The notes under the pieces: generated by a model
Databases searched by the model: none
The model's input: the letters and a program-made list of their open reading frames with translations, nothing else
What the model was told of the DNA's origin: nothing
Assembly: GCF_900167945.1 (NCBI RefSeq)
Contig: NZ_FUZA01000005.1
Coordinates: 186,001 to 250,000 of the forward strand
Reading direction: 5' to 3'
Origin: Dyadobacter psychrophilus
GTDB taxonomy: Bacteria; Bacteroidota; Bacteroidia; Cytophagales; Spirosomataceae
DNA length: 64,000 bases
Position numbers and translations under genes: made by a program
Shown: one piece after another, positions 9,369 to 18,046 of the stretch
Layout of the letters: each line of letters opens with the position of its first letter
How positions within the stretch are numbered: position 1 is the first letter of the stretch

Positions 9369-10136
9369 ATGCTCGCAAATCAGAGAAGAGACAAAATACT
9401 TGAATTGTTAAAAGAAGATGGTTCAGCAAAGGTGATCGACCTCGCTAAACTTTTTAAAGTGACGGAGGTAACAATCCGGCAAGACCTGGATAAGCTGGAA
9501 AAGGACGGTTTGGTTATCAAAGAACACGGCGGGGCCTTTTTGAAAAATGTGGAAGATCAGGTCCGCAATTTTTCACTGGCTAACCAGGAAAATCTGGACA
9601 AAAAAGAGCTGATAGCAGCTAAATGTCTGGAATATATTGCCAACGGCGACACCATTATCCTGGATTCAGGTTCGACAACAACGGAAATTGCCAAAAAGCT
9701 GAGAGGAAGCAACCGCCATTTGACGGTAATTACAAACGCATTGAACATTGCTTTGCTGCTTGGGGCTGAGACGGGGATAGAAGTGATTATGACCGGTGGC
9801 GAGTTTAAGCCACCCACATTGTCGCTCACAGGGCAGAAAGCGGCCGATTTTTTCAAAGGATTGAATGTTCAGAAACTGTTTCTGGCCACGGCAGGACTAT
9901 CGTTAAAATCGGGACTTACTTATCCGAGTATCAGTGACTTAGTGGTAAAAAAGGCAATGATTGACGCAGCAGATACAACTTATCTGGTGGCAGATTCAAC
10001 AAAAGTGGGGAAAAGCGCTTTCGCAAGTTTAGGAGCGCTGTCGCTGATCGATTATGTGATTACCGACGCTGGAATCGAAGAAAAACACAAGCAGCTGTTT
10101 CATGATAATGAGATAGAGCTGATAATAGCTGGTTAA
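9369..10136 (+). CDS. DeoR/GlpR-family transcriptional regulator
   Basis: A 255-residue DNA-binding regulator. Residues 1-57 form the DeoR winged helix (RRDKILELLKEDG, then VTIRQDLDKLEKDGLV). The remainder is the DeoRC sensor domain, an ISOCOT-fold module that binds phosphorylated sugars (DSGSTTTEIAK, NALNIALLL, DSTKVGKSAF are typical). DeoR proteins usually repress the operon they lie in until a sugar phosphate accumulates. Here it is the first gene of a tight plus-strand run, 18 nt before the isomerase, so it most likely controls the isomerase-transketolase-importer operon and itself. The inducer cannot be read from the sequence. Confidence 0.9.
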   Translation: MLANQRRDKILELLKEDGSAKVIDLAKLFKVTEVTIRQDLDKLEKDGLVIKEHGGAFLKNVEDQVRNFSLANQENLDKKELIAAKCLEYIANGDTIILDSGSTTTEIAKKLRGSNRHLTVITNALNIALLLGAETGIEVIMTGGEFKPPTLSLTGQKAADFFKGLNVQKLFLATAGLSLKSGLTYPSISDLVVKKAMIDAADTTYLVADSTKVGKSAFASLGALSLIDYVITDAGIEEKHKQLFHDNEIELIIAG

Positions 10137-10154
10137 TAAGCGTACAAATTCACC

Positions 10155-11567
10155 ATGAGCGAAAAAGGAAGTATTGGCGTCATCATCGGAAACAGGGATT
10201 TTTTCCCGGACAGGCTCGTCGCAGAAGCGCGGGTCGAAATCATTGATCTGCTGGCGAAGCTGAAAATCAATAGCATTATGCTCGACACCGAAGATACCAA
10301 ACTGGGCGGCGTAGAGACATTTCAGGATGCGCAGAAATGTGCAGCATTATTTCGGAGGCACCGCGATGAGATCATAGGCGTCCTCGTTGTGTTGCCCAAT
10401 TTTGGCGACGAAAGAGGAATTGCGGAAACATTAAAACTGGCAGAACTCAATGTGCCTGTTCTGGTGCAGGGTTATCCCGACGACCTGGATAAACTGGATG
10501 TAGCAAGACGCAGAGATTCGTGGTGCGGAAAGATTTCTGCTTGCAATAATTTGTATCAGTTCGGCATAAAATATACACTCACGACCAAGCACGTGGTGCA
10601 TCCATCGGACCCCACTTTTCTAAAAGATCTGTTGGATTTCACTGCCGTCTGCCGCGTTACAAAAGGTCTGCGTAATGTGCGTATCGGTGCAATCGGCGCA
10701 CGTCCCGGAGGCTTTAACACCGTTCGTTACAGCGAAAAAATACTGCAAAGAAACGGTATTTCCGTCGTTACGGTCGACCTGTCGGAGATTTTGGGCAATG
10801 CCAATAAGCTTACCGCCCAAGATGCAAGTGTGCAGCAACGGCTGCAAAGGATCCGGGATTATGCCTCCACAGGCAGAACGCCGGATGAAGCTCTGATACA
10901 AATGGCGAAGCTGGACGTCGTGCTTTCCGATTTTATGCAGGAAAACGCGCTGGACGCAACGGCCATTCAATGCTGGACTTCGGTACAGAAAAATTACGGG
11001 TGCAATGTGTGCACGAGCATGAGCATTATGAGCGAAAACATGCTCCCGAGCGGCTGCGAAGTGGATGTAACCGGAACATTGAGCATGTACGCTTTGCAGC
11101 TGGCATCAGGATCGCCAAGCGCACTCGTGGATTGGAATAACAATTATGCAAACGACGATAACAAATGCGTGCTTTTCCATTGCGGTAACTGGGCAAAGTC
11201 CTTTTTACCTGACATTGAGATCAGCACGGCGCCGATTCTGGGGACTTCTGTCGGAGAGGAAAATACATACGGTGCATTGTCGGGGCGCACGCCTGCGATG
11301 CCACTTACGTTTGGTCGCATCAGTACAGACGACCCGCGTGGTGTAATGAAAGCATACATTGGTGAAGGCAGACTTACCGATGACACATTGAAAACATTTG
11401 GTAACCGCGCTGTCGCCGAGATCCCGAACCTGCAAAACCTGATGCAATATATCTGCCGAAATGGTTTTGAACACCATGTGGTGATGAATGCGTCAAAAAC
11501 AGCGGGAATTCTTAAAGAAGCATTAGGCAACTATATGGGCTGGGAAGTGCAGCTTTTTGATAATTAG
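10155..11567 (+). CDS. L-fucose/L-arabinose isomerase-family protein
   Basis: A 470-residue cytoplasmic protein of the L-fucose/arabinose isomerase fold (metal-dependent aldose-ketose isomerases). The N-terminal domain carries VLVVLPNFGDERG and LVQGYPDDLDKLD; the middle has RIGAIGARPGGFNTVRYSE; the metal-binding region follows around CWTSVQKNYGCNVCTSMS and SGCEVDVTG. It is shorter than classical FucI (about 590 residues) and belongs to the compact subgroup whose members accept varied sugars, so I do not call it fucose isomerase. It is flanked by the DeoR regulator (18 nt) and split transketolase (14 nt). No kinase is encoded nearby, so the ketose product may go to transketolase without phosphorylation (inference). 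Confidence 0.75.
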   Translation: MSEKGSIGVIIGNRDFFPDRLVAEARVEIIDLLAKLKINSIMLDTEDTKLGGVETFQDAQKCAALFRRHRDEIIGVLVVLPNFGDERGIAETLKLAELNVPVLVQGYPDDLDKLDVARRRDSWCGKISACNNLYQFGIKYTLTTKHVVHPSDPTFLKDLLDFTAVCRVTKGLRNVRIGAIGARPGGFNTVRYSEKILQRNGISVVTVDLSEILGNANKLTAQDASVQQRLQRIRDYASTGRTPDEALIQMAKLDVVLSDFMQENALDATAIQCWTSVQKNYGCNVCTSMSIMSENMLPSGCEVDVTGTLSMYALQLASGSPSALVDWNNNYANDDNKCVLFHCGNWAKSFLPDIEISTAPILGTSVGEENTYGALSGRTPAMPLTFGRISTDDPRGVMKAYIGEGRLTDDTLKTFGNRAVAEIPNLQNLMQYICRNGFEHHVVMNASKTAGILKEALGNYMGWEVQLFDN

Positions 11568-11581
11568 TATTTCAAGAAACC

Positions 11582-12415
11582 ATGTCGGAAAAGGAGTTAG
11601 CGCAGAAATCGGTGGAGTACCGGAAGAAAATACTCAAATACATTTATCAGGCCAAAGCGGGTCACACCGGCGGCAGTCTGTCGTGTATTGACATTTTGAA
11701 CGTGCTTTATAACCACACCATGCAAGTGGATGCGTCCGATTTCACTTCTCCCGACCGCGATCGTTATATTCAAAGTAAGGGACACACCGTGGAAGCATTA
11801 TACGTTGTGCTGGCTTCCAGAGGCTTTTTTCCTGAATCCGATCTGGACACACTCTGTAAATATCAATCGCATTATATAGGACATCCGACGCGCAAAGTGC
11901 ATGGTGTTGAACAGAATACAGGTGCATTGGGTCATGGCCTTTCGCTGAGCGTGGGCACGGCCATTGCCGGGAAGCTGGATAAAAAAGATTACCGCGTTTT
12001 CACGGTTCTGGGAGACGGCGAACTGCCGGAAGGTTCCAATTGGGAAGCGGCATTGTCGGCGTCACATTATAAGCTCGACAATCTGTGTGCGATTTTGGAT
12101 AAAAACACATTGCAAATCTCCGGCCCAACGGCCGATGTGCTTAATACAGACCCTGTTGACAAGAAATTCGAGGCTTTCGGATGGGAAGTGCGGCATGTGG
12201 ATGGGCATGATATCAAACAGTTGCAAGACGCATTCGATGCATTGCCGTTTGTCAAGGGCAAGCCGAGTCTGATCATTGCACATACGATTAAGGGTAAGGG
12301 CATCAGTTTCATGGAAAATCAGCTCAAATGGCACCATGGCGTGCCCGATCCGAAGCAATATGAGGATGCCGTGCAGGAGCTCGATCTGTATGGAGCAACG
12401 CTGGTTTCGGCTTAA
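11582..12415 (+). CDS. transketolase, N-terminal subunit (thiamine diphosphate-binding half)
   Basis: A 277-residue subunit covering only the pyrophosphate-binding domain of transketolase. Visible motifs are GHTGGSLS (27-34), QSKGHTVEALY, TGALGHGLS and the ThDP/Mg2+ signature beginning GDG at 144-146 and reaching Asn175. The C-terminal half is the next gene (20 nt away), and together they should form one active enzyme that transfers two-carbon ketol units. Split transketolases occur both as general enzymes and in dedicated sugar pathways (for example apulose-4-phosphate and sulfofructose transketolases). Placement next to an isomerase and an ABC importer argues for a dedicated catabolic role. 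Start ATG follows the isomerase stop by 14 nt. Confidence 0.9.
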   Translation: MSEKELAQKSVEYRKKILKYIYQAKAGHTGGSLSCIDILNVLYNHTMQVDASDFTSPDRDRYIQSKGHTVEALYVVLASRGFFPESDLDTLCKYQSHYIGHPTRKVHGVEQNTGALGHGLSLSVGTAIAGKLDKKDYRVFTVLGDGELPEGSNWEAALSASHYKLDNLCAILDKNTLQISGPTADVLNTDPVDKKFEAFGWEVRHVDGHDIKQLQDAFDALPFVKGKPSLIIAHTIKGKGISFMENQLKWHHGVPDPKQYEDAVQELDLYGATLVSA

Positions 12416-12435
12416 AAGAATGATTTATAATCAAA

Positions 12436-13410
12436 ATGGATAGCATTGTGGATGCGACTATTGAAAACATTGCGGTTGCGCAGCTGACAAACCTGGAAGT
12501 TTTTTCCGGCGTTTTGCAGCTGCTGGCAGAAACGGACAGGGACATTATCGTGGTAACCAGCGATTCGAGAGGGTCGGGGAAGCTCGTTCCTTTTGGCCAG
12601 AAATTTCCGGAGCAGATCATTGAAGTGGGCATCGCCGAACAAAATCTAGTAGGCGTGGCCGCTGGCATTGCTTCGACCGGGAAGAAGGTTTTTGCGGTTT
12701 CGCCAGCATGTTTTTTGACAGCGCGCGCTTTGGAACAGATCAAAAATGACGTGGCGTATTCCAATAATCCGGTGACGCTGGTCGGCATCAGTGCTGGTGT
12801 GAGTTACGGCGCATTGGGCTCCACGCACCACAGTTTGCACGATTTCGCCGTATTAAGGACGATTAATAACCTCATTATCGTGGCTCCGGCCGATAATTTT
12901 GAAGCTGAACAGGCCGTTAGGCTAGCAGCGGAAACAGACCTGCCGGTTTACATTCGTTTTGGAAAAAAATCGATGCCTTTGCTGTCTGCCGAAAAGTCAT
13001 TTGAATTTGGAAAAGGCCGGCTGATCCGTGAAGGAAGTGACCTGACTATCATTGCAACCGGGGAAACCGTAGAGCATGCCTGTCGGGCGGCTCAAAAACT
13101 GGAAAGAGAATTTAACCTCACTGCTTCAATTGTGAGTATGCATACCATTAAACCGTTGGATTACAATCTTTTATCTGAAATTGCTGCATCGGATAAGCCT
13201 ATTATTACGGTGGAAGAACACAGTATTTATGGCGGATTGGGAGAGGCTTGCGCTTCATTTTTAATCCAGAATAATTTCCGTAACCGCTTCAAAATCATTG
13301 GTATACCAGACGAATACACGGTTACCGGTTCGCAGCAGGAAATCTTCAATCATTACGGAATTTCGGAGGAAGGAATTACAAAAACCGCACTGGCCCTTTT
13401 GGGTGAATAA
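12436..13410 (+). CDS. transketolase, C-terminal subunit
   Basis: A 324-residue partner of the preceding gene, with the pyrimidine-binding domain (about 15-180; EQIIEVGIAEQNLVGVAAG contains the catalytic Glu that activates ThDP) and the C-terminal transketolase domain (about 195-320; DLTIIATGETVEHA, ITVEEHSIYGGLGEA). It supplies the second half of a split transketolase. The gap to the first subunit is 20 nt; the next gene (DUF1593) begins after 85 nt, so this may be the end of the tight core operon deoR-isomerase-transketolase, with read-through into the importer genes possible. No terminator hairpin is visible after it. Confidence 0.9.
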   Translation: MDSIVDATIENIAVAQLTNLEVFSGVLQLLAETDRDIIVVTSDSRGSGKLVPFGQKFPEQIIEVGIAEQNLVGVAAGIASTGKKVFAVSPACFLTARALEQIKNDVAYSNNPVTLVGISAGVSYGALGSTHHSLHDFAVLRTINNLIIVAPADNFEAEQAVRLAAETDLPVYIRFGKKSMPLLSAEKSFEFGKGRLIREGSDLTIIATGETVEHACRAAQKLEREFNLTASIVSMHTIKPLDYNLLSEIAASDKPIITVEEHSIYGGLGEACASFLIQNNFRNRFKIIGIPDEYTVTGSQQEIFNHYGISEEGITKTALALLGE

Positions 13411-13495
13411 ATAAAAATCACGTAAGGGTAGCGTTTTCTGTGAGGAGTCAGGAAATAACCCGCTTCTTTCAAATATGCTAAATCGGGAATATTTT

Positions 13496-14905
13496 ATGAA
13501 GTTGTCAAGATACATTGCAATGTCTGCCCTCATGCTTGGTTTTTCGCTGGCCAATGCGCAGCCCAACGCTCAAAAACACCGGGTTTTGATTTTGACAGAC
13601 ATTGAGAATGAACCGGACGACACCCAGTCCATGGTGCGCTTTCTTACTTATTCCAATCATTGGGATGTGGAAGGACTGATTGCAACGACCTCCATTCACC
13701 AGCAAAAAAGGATTGCCCCGGAAAAGATCAAGCAGCTTATTAACGCCTACGGCAAAGTCAGAAGCAACCTGTTGCTGCATGAAAAAGGTTATCCCGAAAC
13801 AGAATATTTACTGAGTATTACCAAAAGCAGTTTCCCCGAATTCGGCCTGAATGCGGTTGGAAAGGGAAAAGACTCGGAAGGTTCGGAGTGGATTATCAAA
13901 GTTGTAGATAAGAAAGATGACCGGCCAGTTTGGATCCCCGTTTGGGGCGGCGCCAATTGCCTGGCTCAGGCGCTTTGGAAAGTGAAAATGACGAGGTCGC
14001 CGGAAGATCTTAAAAAGTTTGTTTCCAAAATCAGAATGTATACCATTTCTGATCAGGACGATACAGGGCCATGGATCAGGAAGAATTTTCCCGACTTGTT
14101 TTATGTCGGCAGCCCCGGTTATCACGCGGCAGGCGCTTACCATTATGCAACCTGGTCAGGCATTAGCGGCGATAAGTTTCATGGCCGGTTTGTGGGCGCT
14201 GATTTTACCATTGTAGACAATCCCTGGCTCGACGAAAACGTGCGTAACCACGGGCCGTTGGGTGCAGAGTATCCATTCACAAAGTTTCTCATGGAAGGCG
14301 ATACACCATCGTTTTTAGGGTTGATTAACAATGGATTAAACGATCCCGAGCATCCCGAATTCGGCGGCTGGGGCGGTCGATACGAATTATACACTCCTCA
14401 CACACTGAAATATTTTTACGAACCCGAGACCCGCCCGATATACACGGACGCCATGGATGAAGTAAAAGGTGTTGACAGCGCATTTCACACGAGCAACAAA
14501 GCTACATTATGGCGGTGGCGGGAAGCGTTTCAACATGATTTTGCGGCGCGGATGGACTGGACGATCAAGCCATACAAGGACGCTAATCATCCTCCAAAAG
14601 CCGCATTAAAGCATGCAAATGCCATTAAAGCCAAGACCGGGGAAAAGGTAACATTGAGTGCAGAAGGTTCAGAAGATCCCGATGGGAATGAGCTTACTTA
14701 TCAATGGATTTACTACCCGGAGCCGGGCAGCTATAACGTGAAGGAGCCTTTGAAAATTAACGAGATAAATGCCAAAACAACATTTTTTACTGCGCCAAAG
14801 GTCGAGAAGCCGGAAACGGTCCACATTATCCTTGCCGTAACAGATAAAGGCGTTCCGGCGCTTACGAGATATCAGCGGGTGATTGTAACGGTTTATCCAG
14901 AATAA
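13496..14905 (+). CDS. DUF1593 (Sde182-type nucleoside-hydrolase-like) secreted protein
   Basis: A 469-residue exported protein. I place the start at the ATG at 13496 because a clean signal peptide begins there (MKLSRYIAMSALMLGFSLANAQ is split as Met, Lys, hydrophobic core, AxA site); an ATG 21 nt upstream is possible. The N-terminal domain (about 30-330) is nucleoside-hydrolase-like, with the metal-binding-type motif TDIENEPDDTQSMVR. The C-terminal domain (about 360-465) is a beta-sandwich (GEDP-type turn SAEGSEDPDGNELTYQW), as in Sde182-like proteins of polysaccharide-degrading bacteria. It may cleave a glycosidic bond in the periplasm and supply sugar to the importer encoded next (16 nt away); the reaction is not known to me. 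Confidence 0.8.
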   Translation: MKLSRYIAMSALMLGFSLANAQPNAQKHRVLILTDIENEPDDTQSMVRFLTYSNHWDVEGLIATTSIHQQKRIAPEKIKQLINAYGKVRSNLLLHEKGYPETEYLLSITKSSFPEFGLNAVGKGKDSEGSEWIIKVVDKKDDRPVWIPVWGGANCLAQALWKVKMTRSPEDLKKFVSKIRMYTISDQDDTGPWIRKNFPDLFYVGSPGYHAAGAYHYATWSGISGDKFHGRFVGADFTIVDNPWLDENVRNHGPLGAEYPFTKFLMEGDTPSFLGLINNGLNDPEHPEFGGWGGRYELYTPHTLKYFYEPETRPIYTDAMDEVKGVDSAFHTSNKATLWRWREAFQHDFAARMDWTIKPYKDANHPPKAALKHANAIKAKTGEKVTLSAEGSEDPDGNELTYQWIYYPEPGSYNVKEPLKINEINAKTTFFTAPKVEKPETVHIILAVTDKGVPALTRYQRVIVTVYPE

Positions 14906-14921
14906 TGTGGAGCGAAGAAAT

Positions 14922-15875
14922 ATGAAATTTTTAAAACCAGTCAGCATCCTCTTTTACGCAATAGTTGCACTCACTTTCGCGGGATGCAGATCAAAAAATG
15001 GCGCCGAAGAGCCGAAGAAAATGGCGATCGTGGTTTCTACGCTTAATAATCCATGGTTTGTGTTTCTCGCGGAAAGGGCGCAGGCCAAAGCGAAAGAGCT
15101 AGGTTATGAATCAAAAGTCTTTGATTCTCAAAACAATACAGCACTTGAAACGGATCATTTTGAGAATGCGATGGCGAGCGGCTATGACGCGATCCTGTTC
15201 AATCCCACGGACGCAGACGGCTCCATTGTGAATGTTAAAAACGCCACAGCAGCCGGCGTTCCGGTTTTTTGCATGGATCGGGAAGTGAATTCCAATGAGG
15301 CGGCAACTTCGCAGATCTTGTCTGACAGTTATTCAGGATGTGTTTCGATTGCCAGATATTTTGTAGAAACATTAAATAAAAAAGGCAAATACGTTGAAAT
15401 CCTCGGCATGGTGGGCGATAACAACACGTGGAACCGTTCAAAGGGGTTTCACAGCGTGGTCGACCATTATCCGGGTCTTAAAATGGTGGCGCAGCAAAGT
15501 GCTGATTTCGACCGGAACAAGGCCATGGAAGTCCTCGAATCCATTTTACAAGCTCAGCCAGACATCGACGCGGTTTTTTGCGGCAATGACGCCATGGCGA
15601 TGGGCGCTTACCAGGCCCTGGTTGCGGCCGGAAAAGCGGATAAAGTGAAAGTGTTTGGATTTGATGGCGCCGAAGATGTGGTCAATTCCATCAAGGACGG
15701 TAAGATCATGGCAACGGGCATGCAGTTCCCCGAAGTGATGGCGCAGACTGCCGCCAATTTTGCCGACGAATATTTCAAAGGGAAAAGAGATTTTCCGAAG
15801 AAAATGCCGGTGGCTGTGGAGCTTGTCGTTAAGGGTAACATTGAAAATTACGCCGCTTACGGCAAAAAGGAATAG
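14922..15875 (+). CDS. ribose-type ABC transporter substrate-binding lipoprotein
   Basis: A 317-residue periplasmic-binding protein of the RbsB family. The start is taken as the ATG at 14922, which gives a lipoprotein signal with lipobox-like FAGC (Cys22); a GTG 15 nt upstream is less likely. The two-lobed type-1 fold is evident from VVSTLNNPWFVFLAERAQAK, ILFNPTDADGS and GNDAMAMGAYQAL. It should capture a pentose, hexose or related sugar outside the inner membrane and deliver it to the permease encoded at 18043. The gene is followed after 2 nt by the DUF2291 gene and belongs to the same operon as the ATPase and permease. The ligand is not predictable from sequence alone. Confidence 0.88.
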   Translation: MKFLKPVSILFYAIVALTFAGCRSKNGAEEPKKMAIVVSTLNNPWFVFLAERAQAKAKELGYESKVFDSQNNTALETDHFENAMASGYDAILFNPTDADGSIVNVKNATAAGVPVFCMDREVNSNEAATSQILSDSYSGCVSIARYFVETLNKKGKYVEILGMVGDNNTWNRSKGFHSVVDHYPGLKMVAQQSADFDRNKAMEVLESILQAQPDIDAVFCGNDAMAMGAYQALVAAGKADKVKVFGFDGAEDVVNSIKDGKIMATGMQFPEVMAQTAANFADEYFKGKRDFPKKMPVAVELVVKGNIENYAAYGKKE

Positions 15876-15877
15876 CG

Positions 15878-16507
15878 ATGAAGAAAATGGTCCGATATGG
15901 TGTGTTCCTGCTGATTGTGGCGTTTCTGGCTTATAATTCGGTGTATTTTAAAAAGCTGGATGAGGTGAAAGCCGGGACGGCTTCTTTCAATGCGGCCAAA
16001 TATGCAAAAGAATTCTGGGCGAAAAAACTTACGCCCTCGTTGTCGAAATCAGCTGAAACCGGGCAACTTTTATCGCTTTTACGAACAGATAAAGACAAGG
16101 CTTTCAAAGATCACGCGAACGCCCTGGGCATTGGTAACATTAAATATTTCCTGATCAAAGGCACAGGGAAAGTGACGGATGTGGAGGAAAATCAGGTCCT
16201 GTTCAGGCTGGAATCGGGTGCTGAAAAACCCGAAATGCGCATCGCTACCGAATATGTTTTTGGTAACGCAGTGCGGGATGCCTCGGGGACAATTGACATT
16301 AATGAGTTCTCTAATTCAATGGATTTTAACAATGTCTCCGCAGAAATCAATGAGATCATCCGGGAAAATGTGATCCCGCCTTTTAAGTCAAAGGTGAAAA
16401 AAGGTGATGTGATAGAGTTCACTGGGGCTATCGAGCTGAATCAGGAACATTTAAAGCTGGATAACATTGAAATTATCCCCATAAGCTTGAAAATAAGGGA
16501 TTTGTAA
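15878..16507 (+). CDS. DUF2291 family membrane-anchored protein linked to sugar importer
   Basis: A 209-residue protein with one N-terminal membrane segment (about 7-24) and the rest apparently periplasmic; no lipobox cysteine is visible. The sequence matches the DUF2291 family, which as far as I recall recurs beside ribose-type ABC importers but has no established function. Features include an OB-like beta-rich middle (KVTDVEENQVLFRLESG) and FKSKVKKGDVIEFTGAIEL near the end. The gene is only 2 nt after the binding-protein gene and 18 nt before the ATPase, so it is very likely expressed with them and could modulate or stabilise the transporter (inference). Confidence 0.7.
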   Translation: MKKMVRYGVFLLIVAFLAYNSVYFKKLDEVKAGTASFNAAKYAKEFWAKKLTPSLSKSAETGQLLSLLRTDKDKAFKDHANALGIGNIKYFLIKGTGKVTDVEENQVLFRLESGAEKPEMRIATEYVFGNAVRDASGTIDINEFSNSMDFNNVSAEINEIIRENVIPPFKSKVKKGDVIEFTGAIELNQEHLKLDNIEIIPISLKIRDL

Positions 16508-16525
16508 ACCAATCACATCTTCAAC

Positions 16526-18046
16526 GTGCTGCAAGTCAACAACATAACGAAGAGATTTCCGGGCGTTATCGCGCTTGAAAACGTGTGCCTTTCCATTGAA
16601 GCCGGCAAGGTCACAGCATTGATCGGTGAGAATGGTGCCGGGAAATCTACGTTGATGAAAATCTTGTCAGGTGTTTACCAGGATTTTGAAGGTGAAATTC
16701 ATTTCAAAGGAGCGCCTGTAAAATTTTCCGGCCCCAAAGATGCACAGCAAAAAGGCATCGCAATCATCCACCAGGAACTCAACCTGATCCCATATCTGAC
16801 CATTACAGAAAACATTTTTCTGGGCAGGGAACTGTTGACGCAATTCGGGACAATTGATAAAAACCGAATGCGCCGAAAAACGCAGGAACTGCTCGACAGG
16901 CTGAAACTTAAAGTAAAGGCCGAAACGCAGGTGGTGAAGCTGAAAGTTGGGCAGCAACAAATTGTGGAAATAGCAAAATCACTGCTCACGGACGCGGAAC
17001 TGATCATTATGGACGAGCCTACTTCCGCCATCACAGGCAGCGAAGTGGAACTGCTTTTCGATATCATTGAAAATCTCAGAAACGAAGGCAAAGCGATCAT
17101 TTACGTTTCCCATAAGCTGGACGAATTGTTCCGGATCGCGGACAATTATGTGGTTTTAAGAGATGGTAAATCCATTGAATCCGGGGAAATGGAAGGCATT
17201 ACGCAGGATCAGCTGATTGCAAAAATGGTAGGGCGGAAGATCGAGATCATGCGTAAAAGCTCAGGAGAGGAAAAGTGCGAAACATTGCTGGAAGTCAGAA
17301 ACCTGACATTGAAGCATCCCTTACGGCCGAAAGAAGATCTGCTGAAAAACATTTCATTTGAGATTTGCAAGGGTGAGATCGTCGGAATCTTTGGCTTAAT
17401 GGGCGCGGGGAGGACCGAATTATTGGAAACGATTTTCGGTCTGCACGCAACGGGCATCAGCGGTCACATATTTATGGAGGGCAAGGAATTGAAATGCGCA
17501 TCTCCCTCCGAAGCCATCGCGGCCGGACTTGCCTTGGTTCCCGAAGACCGCAAAAAAGACGGACTAGTGCTTGGGCTGGACGTCAAAACGAACATTAGTC
17601 TTACCACACTGCACGATCTTGAAAAGCTGGGTACATTAAATGATGCAAAGGAAGTGGCGCTGGCTGATAAATACATTAGCGAGCTCAAAATCAAAACATC
17701 TTCCAAAAACCAAAAAGCAAATAACCTGAGCGGCGGGAACCAGCAAAAGATCGTCCTGGCGAAGTGGCTGGCTACGAAACCCAAACTGCTGCTGCTAGAC
17801 GAACCGACGCGTGGAATCGATATCAATGCGAAAAATGAAATTTACAAACTCATTATTAAGCTGGCCGACGAAGGTTTGGGCATTGTAGTCGTTTCTTCCG
17901 AACTCCCTGAAATTCTTGCGGTTTCAGACCGGGTCCTCGTGATGGCGGAGGGCACATTAACAGCCGGTTTCACGATTGCGGAAGCCACAGAAGATTCCAT
18001 TTTGCGGGCCGCAATCCCGCAGTCCCATTTCGACATAAAAGCATGA
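16526..18046 (+). CDS. ribose-type ABC transporter ATP-binding protein (tandem ATPase)
   Basis: A 506-residue RbsA-type protein with two ABC domains in one chain. The first half has Walker A GENGAGKST, signature LKVGQQQIVEIAK and Walker B LIIMDEPTSAI. The second half has the usual degenerate Walker A (GLMGAGRTE) and an intact signature LSGGNQQKIVLAKWLA followed by LLLDEPTRGID. It powers sugar import together with the binding protein and permease in this operon. Translation starts at a GTG (16526), since no in-frame ATG precedes the conserved NNITKRFPG segment. The stop overlaps the permease start by 4 nt (ATGA), indicating coupling. Confidence 0.93.
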   Translation: MLQVNNITKRFPGVIALENVCLSIEAGKVTALIGENGAGKSTLMKILSGVYQDFEGEIHFKGAPVKFSGPKDAQQKGIAIIHQELNLIPYLTITENIFLGRELLTQFGTIDKNRMRRKTQELLDRLKLKVKAETQVVKLKVGQQQIVEIAKSLLTDAELIIMDEPTSAITGSEVELLFDIIENLRNEGKAIIYVSHKLDELFRIADNYVVLRDGKSIESGEMEGITQDQLIAKMVGRKIEIMRKSSGEEKCETLLEVRNLTLKHPLRPKEDLLKNISFEICKGEIVGIFGLMGAGRTELLETIFGLHATGISGHIFMEGKELKCASPSEAIAAGLALVPEDRKKDGLVLGLDVKTNISLTTLHDLEKLGTLNDAKEVALADKYISELKIKTSSKNQKANNLSGGNQQKIVLAKWLATKPKLLLLDEPTRGIDINAKNEIYKLIIKLADEGLGIVVVSSELPEILAVSDRVLVMAEGTLTAGFTIAEATEDSILRAAIPQSHFDIKA

